64,000 nt of DNA from Varanus komodoensis (Eukaryota > Chordata > Lepidosauria > Squamata > Varanidae): NCBI RefSeq assembly GCF_004798865.1, contig NW_025335268.1:74321690-74385689 (forward strand), read 5' to 3'. Below the pieces are notes generated by a model. It did no database searches. It was not told where the DNA came from and saw only the letters and a list, made by a program, of their open reading frames with translations. Shown here piece by piece: positions 56,011 through 64,000 of the stretch; within the stretch, counting starts at the first letter, position 1, and each line of letters opens with the position of its first letter. Made by a program: the position numbers and the translations under genes.

Positions 56011-56550
56011 GCCGCCATGATGGGAAGGGAGGGGAGTGCGCCCTGTTTTCCTTCCTCAGCGCACCCTTTTCTTGAGGCGGTTGCGTTTAAACCAGCGAAC
56101 GTCGCAAAGTGGGCAGCTCGACTGGCAGCGGGCGAGGAGCACGGATTTGGGAGGCGGTGGGGGGCCGCTCGGTGCGGCGCGGCGCCATTTGTGGAAGGTC
56201 GCGCGGGCGGGCGTACGCTTGCCAGGCGGCCGCCATGCTGGGGAGGGCACGCGCTGCCCGGAGCTGGCGATAAGCGGTGGGAGGCCATCTTGGAAAGGTC
56301 GGGGAGGTGTCTGAAGCCTCGCGAAGGCGGCGCCATGTTGATGGTGTCTTACGGTGCTGCTACTTTGCTGGGCTGTGGCCGCCATGTTGAGAGGGTGAAC
56401 CCGACCCCTGAACACGCGTAGCGGGGGTTCGGCTGCTGGACCCCCGATAGAGCAGCCTTGGACGAGCGGCCTGGAATGGCAGGGGGAGGCTGGGCGATGG
56501 AGGGCCTTGTGAAGCAAGGCCGTGGGGGACAGTAACCGCCATGTCAGGAC
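56011..56550 (-). promoter_or_regulatory. Cluster of seven YY1-like motifs upstream of exon 1
   Basis: CCAT cores at 56015, 56185, 56233, 56285, 56333, 56382 and 56539 lie in contexts such as GCCGCCATGATG, GGCGCCATTTG, GGCCGCCATGCTG, GAGGCCATCTTGG, GGCGCCATGTTG, GGCCGCCATGTTG and ACCGCCATGTC. Read on the NRF1 sense (minus) strand they become ATGGCGGC-type sites, the orientation in which YY1 motifs act around starts of many CpG promoters. All seven share one orientation, and the middle five are 48-52 bases apart. Binding is inferred from the motif only. Confidence 0.55.
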
Positions 56551-56669
56551 CGACGCCGGAGAAATAACTGCACGGGTGGCTTCCGTAGTAAAAAGTACGG
56601 GGGGAAGTGTGTGCGGTGGACACGAGAGGAAAATGGCTTTAAAATAATCTCTAGGAAAGTGGGACGGAG

Positions 56670-56789
56670 CGATCCTATGCATGTCTAGACGGGGACGGGC
56701 ATGTCCTACCGCTCCCAGCATTCTCCAGCTGGCCGGGGGATGCTGGGAGTTGTAGGGCACTTTTTCCTGTCTAAACGCGCAGGGTTGGG
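56670..56789. repeat. Palindromic MITE with ~55-bp inverted arms
   Basis: The left arm GATCCTATGCATGTCTAGAC continues to CTCCCAGCATTCTCC. The right arm, reverse-complemented, reads AACCCTGCGCGTTTAGACAG and continues to CTCCCAGCATCCCCC. The element can fold into one long hairpin. A second copy is at 20142-20258. It is widespread in squamate sequence; the superfamily is not assigned. Confidence 0.65.
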
Positions 56790-56942
56790 TCCAGAGCGAT
56801 CGCGCTGCTTCCGTGCGCTGGCGTTTCTGAAGAAGGGAGCAGCCCTGGCCTCCGGGGCAGAAGGGAGCCTTCCTGCGTCGCAACGCTCTTGCGCCCCGCA
56901 GAAAATAAGGCCCGCCTGTTGTTTTCGTTATGCTCACGTGTG

Positions 56943-57102
56943 ACCCGCTTCTTGCAAGGAGCCCATGGCAGCTTGCATAGACCCCCGCCATGCCATTCTG
57001 TCCTCACAACAACCCTGTGAGGTGGGCTGGGCTGAGAGCAAGTGACTGTCAAAGTCACCCAGGGAGCTTCATGGATGGCCAGGTGGGGACCAGAGCCCCC
57101 AG
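56943..57102 (-). mobile_element. SINE fragment near the NRF1 promoter
   Basis: On the minus strand GGGGACC... is followed by GTCACTTGCTCTCAGCCCAG, CCCACCTCACAGGGTTGTTG and GCAAGCTGCCATGGGCTCCT. This is the middle and 3' part of the tRNA-derived SINE family without its clean tail. It lies about 500 bases upstream of the island. Confidence 0.65.
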
Positions 57103-57424
57103 GGGCCTCCCTGGTCCCAGGCCAGCTGCGACCTCCACGCCCCAGTTGCGACTCCACAGCACCACATGCACACCGGCTTTGGGGAGGAAAGCCCCTCCCT
57201 TGGGGTCTAGAAACGCTAAGAGGTGAAGTCAGCTGCCACAGGAGCCCTTGTTTGGAGGATGCCATCATCTTCCGCCTATGTGCCGCCCCCCACCATGTTT
57301 TCTTCCATCAGCTGCTGGCATTTTCTTTAAGGCAGAAAATATGTCCAGGAGAGAAAGAACTGCAGAGCGATGCCTTCCAGCTACTAGTGCTAAGATTCCT
57401 CTGACTGGATGTACCTGATAAAGC

Positions 57425-57560
57425 AGAGGTGGGTGACTTGTGCACCTCCATTTTTTGGTTACCGCTCCCATCAGCGCTTGCCAGCACAGCCAATGGGAAA
57501 AGATTCGTGAGAGTTGTAGGCCACAAATATCTGGGAGGTGGGCACAAGTTGCCCACTCAT
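57425..57560. repeat. Palindromic MITE, CCCTCCAGATGT family
   Basis: GTGGGTGACTTGTGCACCTC on the left matches, inverted, GGGAGGTGGGCACAAGTTGC on the right. The inner arms carry ACCGCTCCCATCAGCGCTTG and GTGAGAGTTGTAGGCCACAA. Confidence 0.6.
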
Positions 57561-59739
57561 GATAAAAGTGGTGCGTGTTTCCAGACTTGTAATAGTATTT
57601 TGATTACAGACAACAGGAATTGGATGCCTTTGAAGTACCTGTTCCAAGCATTGAGGGAGCTGCATTATTTACAACTTTTTTTTGCCCTCCTGGAGGACCT
57701 CTGTGGCACACAGGTTCTCTCAGCTCTTCTTTCCTCCTCGCCTTCCCATTTTACCTTCACAACCTTATGTGGCAAATGGACTGGAGAGTTGTAACCAACT
57801 CCTGAATCCAATTGTGGAACTAACCACTGTGCATAGTGCAACTTGTTGCACAGAAATGTGAGTGTGACTTCTCTCATCATGCGGTTGTAACTCAGCATCC
57901 AAATCCCACCATTTCTAGAAGAGTCTGAAAGTGAAAGCTAATTAACACCTTCCAACAAGGACATTGGGACCATGGACCCGTCTGATAATAGCCATCAGTC
58001 CACGCCAATGACACCATGCAGGGAATTTGTTTCAAATGAGAAATGGTACACAACTGTTGTTACTAATATAATAAAGCTTGTGTTTGGGAAATTCTTGTAC
58101 AGATTGGGCCTCTCACTGTAGTCTACAGCCTAAATGTAGTTTACCTGAGCAAGTAAGAACAATAGGCGCAGCCTTACTTGGTTTCACACAGGCGCCCTTT
58201 CCCATTCCATCATCCCACCTGGATGGAGAAGGGAAAGAAATATCTATTAAAAGCAGCGACATACATGCAGACTGTGGCCAGTCACCTTAAATGCTTGGGA
58301 GATTTGGCTTCAATAAGTTGGGTAAACTTGAAAAACGATACCGTAAAGCATCTTGGGAGGTCTTAAAGGTTAATTTCACGTGGCATAACCTCGGTTTCCC
58401 TAACCTGGTGCCTTCTAGGTAAGTTGGTGTACAAAGCGTTGCTAAGCATGGCAGTCAAACAGAAGAAAATGCAAGGAGTTCCCTCCACGCTGATTTAATG
58501 CAAGCTTAAATGTATACAAAAGAACCACTGTTGCAGTTAACAGTAAATCACAACTGAGGACAATTCCCCATATGATGGGACTCTACCCAATCAGAAGGTT
58601 GTTAATTGTCTTACAGAAGATGCACATTATAATGGCAGAAGATTCTGAAGAAAGAACAGTGAAAACAGTTCAAGAGGTGATGAGCGTTTAGTTACAGATG
58701 GGCAAACAAGATGTAATATTAAATAATGCAAGAAAATCAGTAAACAAGAGGAAGCTGCCGGCTGGTGCAAACATTTGGCAAAACATTAGAAGAACCCTGA
58801 TAGGTTTCATTGGTGTAGGAAATCATGGGATGGAAGCCCACCACTATTACAGCAGCTGGAGGAGGAGTGTTGTCTTTTTGAAAGAAGCAGTACGGGGGGG
58901 GGGACCCATGCTGTCCTATTAGAATAGAAAAGACGAGCCCAGAGTTATCCTCACAAGTTTTGTGGAATCAGATTCAGCTGCCTTTTGTGATGGGTTTTAT
59001 GCCCATGTTCATTTGGATGACCTTGATGGTTGTTTTTAAATTTTCTATTCTGAATTTTAAAAAATAATCACATTTAAAATACTCTTTCTTTGTGCAGCAC
59101 CATCCGTGTCGGTGGACTTTCTTCAGGCAGCTTGCAGTCTAAATTTATGGGGGAAGTAAAAGGCTTTATTTGGTGCTAGGGAGTAAAGAGTTAAGTCAAC
59201 TACTTCTGAGCAAGTGTAGCTGAGATGGGCTTGGGCAGCCAGCCTCCAACACTTTGACTGAAAAGGCATACAATTTTTGTTGCAGTTCCCTAGAAAAGAT
59301 CACAAACTACAGTGAAAACAAAGAAATAGAAACTGTGACTTTGAAATGTACTTTCTGTACACAGGTGTGTGTGGTTGCTTAGATCAAATTTCTGTGACTA
59401 CTCCAGTTATACAAAAGACAGCAGAATTGTCATGTTCCCAGACATAAATTTTACAAGAGGCTGCATGCATACACACAAAAAATACACTTTTTTTTAAGGA
59501 AATCATAATCTCTAAGAACAATTACTGGGCACATGAGGTCTGCAGTACAGCTGATAGCACAGAAAAAGGAAATGTTAATATTTGCAGAAGGACTTAGTAA
59601 GAGGATTCTCTTTCCAGTACCAGCTGAAGGCCCTTATTTTTCCAGCCATTTTAATCTTTCAATATCTGTTCTAAATCTGTTACTCTGTTGTAAATTTTTG
59701 CTTTGCTGCTTGGTTTCATTTTGACGTTGACTTCAATTT

Positions 59740-59827
59740 TATATTGTACTTTATCATTTTAATTGTTGTGAACTACCCAGACAGCTTTGTCTATTGGGCA
59801 GTGTAGAAATGTAATAAACAAACAATA
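59740..59827 (+). mobile_element. LINE-like 3' tail in the upstream flank
   Basis: The AT-rich stretch ends in GAACTACCCAGACAGCTTTG, TCTATTGGGC and AGTGTAGAAATGTAATAAAC. The hairpin stem here is reduced but keeps the same position and the same following sequence as the other copies. Confidence 0.45.
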
Positions 59828-62800
59828 AAGAAAATGTTGCAAATTCCCAAGTGTGGCAAACTAGGTCTCAAGATCAGCGTGTCCCCAAAGTGCTGCAAAG
59901 GAGAAGCTGCTTCTCTAGCCGAGGCCGGGGCAAAAGAGAGGAAGGTTGCTTGTTTTGCCCTCTGTTTCCCTGTTCTTTCCTGTCTGCGATACCACACAAG
60001 GCTCTAAAGGAGAAGTGCAAAACCTCAAGCCAAAATCTGCCTTTCTAAAGAAACGGTTCACTTTTCCAGGCTTGTGCAGGCTTCCCCGATATAAATGTTG
60101 GCTTGGTTGCTGGCATGAAGAGCTTTAAGCTGAAATGCACCCCCCACACAGACACTCCGCTTTTGGCTTCAGTGTTTCCCATCAGTAAATGCAGTCCTCA
60201 GAGGCGCTCTATCCGATTTTGGTTTTCAGGATGAAACTCTGCCCCCTTGCTCTACGTCAGGAATGGGTAACATCTGTGTGTCCCACCATAAAAGAATGAT
60301 TTTTTAAAACTGGAAACTGGTAGCCAGAGTACAAACAGGCGCACCGAACTGCTGCAGTCCTATCCTGAATGGTAAGCAAGCCAGAAAAGTTAAATTGCAC
60401 GGCACGGAGAAAGGTGGGCTTCAAGACCATCCAATGACATTGATGAGGCAGCAGGTTCAGGATTGGCAAAGTTCTTCACAAAACTATTTTTGGAATCTGC
60501 TACCGTAAGATGGGGTGGTCATTAGCTTCAGCGAATTCTAAACATGGAAGAGGCAGTTTTTAAAATTCATGGAATGACCATCAGTCATACTGGCAAAATG
60601 CAGTATGTGCTCAGAAGCAGGGAGCCTCTAATTCCAATTCTTTCTAGGGCATGGCATTAGGATCTGGAGACACCCAGCAGGCCAGTGTGAAAATGGGGTG
60701 CTGAATTTTAGTGGCATGTGGTCTTATCCCCCGAGGCTCTTCGCTTGGCGTAGGAGATGCAAGGGAATTACTTGTCAGTTCTTCCTCCATAGGACTTGGT
60801 CTGTTGGATTGGAAAGAGAACTACCCATTGGAAATGGGTGGTGTTCCTGCGGCCACCGGGCACAGCCCCCTTTCGTGTCAAGTGTGCCTCATTGCTATGG
60901 GCACGAGTTAGGGAACTATTTCCCAGTAGCCCATGTGGGGATGTCCCAGTGTCTGCTTTAGAGGTTCTTGTCCCACCCCTTACACTCCAGCTGACCGCCA
61001 AATTAAATCAGGAAACAAAATAGGAACCAGGATCAGGTGTTTTGCCTCCACCATCAAGAGCTCCGAGGCACCATGTGCCAGTTGGGATATTTACTTCTGG
61101 TGCCTTAGACGAGGAGGAACACGGGGAAGGAAAACCAGGTTTGGCAGCTAAGTTGATCCAAAGAATCTCAGTCTGCACAGGGCCAAGCAGGCCAAAAAAG
61201 GGGAAATATGGAGGGCCATCTATGCCCACATGCATTTTAGGTCTTGAATCAAGATGCCCAGAACACGTGCCAGAAGAGCAGGTGGTGGCACGAGGCGAAA
61301 TGTATTTCCTTACTCCGCGACAAAGGGAAGAGCAACGCACTGGCTCTATCCAGCAAAGCTGCTTTATGATCCAGGTGGGTTTGTGATAGAAAGGGAGATG
61401 GTAAGAAAGATTTCCACAGCTGGGGCAGGTGCATTTTGAGAAGGTACTGAGAAGAAACTCGTAATCCCTGAACATTATTTTTTCCAGCACTTCACTACAA
61501 AAGCAAGTTTGAAGGCCATTGCATCGGCTCAAATGAAATTCCAGGGGAACCTGAGAAATCCTCCTGCCCCTTCTAGCATGTAAGGCACTCCAGCTGCAGC
61601 ACAGAAAAAGGACCGGGGCGGTTTGCAGACATCCAGTGCGGGAGTTACCTTCATGTGACCCAGACGCACTTGTGGCACGGAGGGCTGTGCTTACAGCTGC
61701 CAGAAGGAAGACCCTCATGAAAAAAGAAAAGGCTCTTGGCTCGACGCTTTGTGCCTTTAGCAGGAGTTTGACACGTAAGAAGTAAGTAAGTGAAGCCTTG
61801 CCTGCCATGGAATCTCCCTATAGCTGCACTAGAAGGGAAGCCCAGAGCAAGAAATCTGGCAACCCAAGGAACTTGCAGCGACGAGGGCTAACGTTTTAGC
61901 CGACACACACAAGTCTCCACATCTTCAACAGCAGCATAAGCAGAAATTAAGCCAGATAAACTTTTCTCCCACACCAGCCACTGACCAGAAAATTTATCCA
62001 GTCGGTGATAAAGGGCATTACCCATTGGGTGCCATTCTGATATAGGGCTTTTTCTGTGGAAGGAACAGATAAGTATTTTATTGTTTATATCGCCATATCT
62101 TACTGTTCGTGTGCTATTTTTATGTTATTTTCTTGTTTCTATGTCTGTTTGCCATGTGCTGTGAACCGTAGCCTGGAAATGAAACCGCCCCAAGATAGCG
62201 GGCTGGTGCCTTCAATTCTGCAAGCCATGAGCAGCCTTTCCCAGCATGATGCCACAGACTGGACTAAAACTCCATCATCCCCAGCTAGCACGACCACACC
62301 CAGGGTGCTGGGTTTGGTGAGGCTTCATTAGATACCTGGGTGAACAAACCGGGAGCACACTGAAGGCTGAGTGTTCATTACCTTCAAACAGGTCTACAAG
62401 TCAAAATCTACAATGTGAGACCAGACAAGTTAGTAACAGACAATCCCCCCCTGCCGCCCCAAGTCCCTATTTTGCATTTGGGGTCTTGTTTTTTGTTTTT
62501 TTTCCCACTTCAGTTTGGCAACGGGATTCAGAGTAACTGGCCCGCCTGCACCAGCCAGCAGCTCACTCAAAACGCAGGGTGAATGGCGCACAGACTGCGA
62601 CCCCAAAGTGCCACTTTTGGCCTGTGCAGAGAAAACCAGCAGAATGACGTCGTGGGCGGGGGACAGACAGACAGACGGCCTTGGCAGGACTGCAAGGAGG
62701 GGGCGGCAGGGCAGGCCTACACCCCCCCAAAGGAAGCAAATTCGTGGGCACAGGAGTCATGCTGGCTTCCCTTCATCCTAAACTCAAAGCAGGCTAGTTC

Positions 62801-64000
62801 TCTGTAGGGGGAATTAGTTGTGGCCCATGCCTGATACATCGGCCACAGGGACAGTACAAGCACAGCTTTCTTTGCAGCATGGCGGAGCTCTTTTGTGGAA
62901 AATTAGGCCTCCCACTGGGCTTTAAGTGGGGACTTCGGAATGCCATCTGCCCTCCATGTAGGAAAAAAACACACAAACACCAGGAGCTGTTCTGGAAATA
63001 AATGCCATGAGAAAGGAAGGGCTTCAGTAATATCAAACCATTTAAAACTGTGTGTGTGCAGAGAGCCTTCCCCAACCTGATCCCTTCCAGCTATGTTGGA
63101 CTACAATTCCCTTCATCCCCCAGGCAGCTGGAGATGTATTCTAATTCATCTGGATGGGTTTTGTGCTGACGCCGGACCCATCCCCCCCCCCCCCCCAGTT
63201 CTTTCTACGTGTGTCTGCCCCTCGCTGGCCCGCTTCCTCATTTTCTCTGGTATGGCACTTGTTGCTGGCTTATTTTTTAATTTGAACGTCAACATTTCCC
63301 TCGCCAGCTGCTCCTTTCGACAACTGCAAAAGGCAGTAATGATCAAGGAAAGGGGATTTCCATTTTCCCCTTGGAAAATAAGAATTTTCAAGTGTTCCCA
63401 CTTTCCTCACTCAAGCTACCGACAAATCACCCAAGGTATTGCACTGAACGTGCTTTTACGCCATGTAAAGGGCTACAAACTGTTTTCATGCACGATGCCA
63501 AATTATTGACTGAAATGACACGCTTGGTTAAAAATTCAACGCTTCTTGTGGATAATTCATGGTACATAAAGAACACTTTCAACTGCCCGGGAGACACAAC
63601 TAAGCACAGACCTCTTTGCATGTGGATTCAGGGGTGGAAGGCGGGGGAAAACCACGTGAGACAGAGGCTCGGGGTCAATGAAGAGGTCAGCACACGTAAT
63701 TTTCACGGCTGTTTGTGCAGCACGTGCCTGCTGGACTGCGGGAAACATGCAAATCGTCTCTTCCACCCAGGGACACCCCCCCACGCCCAGTGCCTTCACA
63801 CGGCCTGACAGTCTTCAGCAAAGACCCGGGAAAGCCAGAGGCACCTGTGTTCCTTCACAAACCAGCCTTCCTGGATCGGCACATCCAACAGCACCACTGC
63901 GTTCAGCGACAAAATGCACCCTGCATGCATCTGGCCCCTAGTACAGAAGTTAGATCCACCCGCAGCTGCCAGGCAAGAAAGGGCTTCTGCACACCCTTCG

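Larger units (their letters stand above)
55140..56450. promoter_or_regulatory. NRF1: CpG island / NRF1 promoter region
   Basis: From about 55140 to 56450 the DNA is very GC-rich with dense CpG, unlike the flanks, and contains the exon 1 donor. Visible elements include repeated GGGCGGG (SP/KLF-type) boxes around 55765-55800, runs of CGG triplets (55355-55377, 55638-55670, 55945-55960), GCGA repeats (55748-55768) and a series of YY1-like CCAT motifs (56011-56550). There is no TATA box. The design fits a dispersed-start housekeeping promoter, as expected for NRF1. A divergent plus-strand transcript is possible but unsupported. Confidence 0.8.
56551..64000. other. Upstream flank of NRF1, no gene recognised
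   Basis: 7.4 kb beyond the promoter. It contains two palindromic MITEs (56670-56789 and 57425-57560), a SINE fragment (56943-57102), a LINE-like tail (59740-59827), half copies of the CCCTCCAGATGT family near 62230-62290 and 63064-63128, a G-rich run at 58896-58904 and a poly-C run at 63183-63197. The AT-rich stretch 57900-60500 and the segment 60500-62050 show no protein or repeat I can name. The mammalian neighbour SMKR1 was not recognised. Confidence 0.55.

Noticed and set aside
56056-56991. A 311-codon minus-strand open frame across the CpG island edge
   Set aside because: No domain or familiar motif. GC-rich DNA lacks stop codons by composition, and the frame runs through a MITE and the YY1-like array.
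60540-61010. A plus-strand frame with Cys/His/Trp residues (60698-60961)
   Set aside because: The Cys/His spacing does not match a zinc finger, and there is no start context, splice site or homology to support it.
1-64000. miR-183/96/182 cluster or SMKR1, the mammalian neighbours of NRF1
   Set aside because: Neither the mature microRNA strings (TATGGCACTGG, TTTGGCACTAG, TTTGGCAATGG) nor an SMKR1-like MLNLYYIAHN segment was seen on either strand.

Overview
The window is vertebrate nuclear DNA carrying most of one gene, NRF1 (nuclear respiratory factor 1), on the minus strand. Nine consecutive coding exons (exons 2 to 10) lie between 41808 and 9909. All have consensus acceptors and GT donors, and their phases join into one reading frame of 449 codons. 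That is everything except the last ~53 codons, which should be in exon 11 beyond the left edge. A probable non-coding first exon with a strong donor at 55571 lies in a CpG island (about 55140-56450), which is interrupted by a 100-N assembly gap. I see no second protein-coding gene: the many short open frames elsewhere have no recognisable domains and fall in introns, GC-rich DNA or repeats.

The repeats point to a squamate reptile (lizard or snake). There is a BovB/RTE LINE tail with an AAC-rich end, an L1 tail, CR1/L2-like LINE fragments, tRNA-derived SINEs whose body ends in a CTGCC...GGCAG hairpin and an AAATAAATAAA tail, hAT-type MITEs, a TcMar/Tigger-like element and many palindromic MITEs with arms like CCCTCCAGATGTTTTG. 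Species cannot be fixed from this window.

Layout, left to right: 1-9908 is part of intron 10; 9909-10033 exon 10; 12664-12821 exon 9; 15710-15811 exon 8; 18336-18530 exon 7; 21156-21314 exon 6; 28705-28845 exon 5; 32895-33021 exon 4; 40057-40171 exon 3; 41586-41822 exon 2 with the start codon; 41823-55570 intron 1 (with the gap); 55571 to roughly 55800 exon 1; to about 56550 the promoter region; 56550-64000 upstream flank with repeats only. The protein runs from an acidic/serine-rich N-terminus (exon 2) through a basic nuclear-localisation segment (exon 3) and the DNA-binding/dimerisation domain (exons 4-7) to the Gln/Thr/Val/Ala-rich activation region (exons 7-10).

The most interesting non-coding signals are: (1) a cluster of seven same-orientation YY1-like CCAT motifs upstream of exon 1, five of them spaced 48-52 bp apart; (2) a perfect NRF1 consensus palindrome, TGCGCATGCGCA, inside intron 4 of NRF1 itself; (3) a 3'-terminal stem-loop that is shared, with base-pair covariation, by the LINE-like and SINE tails; (4) a 5S rRNA-derived sequence that keeps its internal promoter; and (5) several datable nested insertions with clear target-site duplications. 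I found no CRISPR array, retroviral element or bacterial-type operon.
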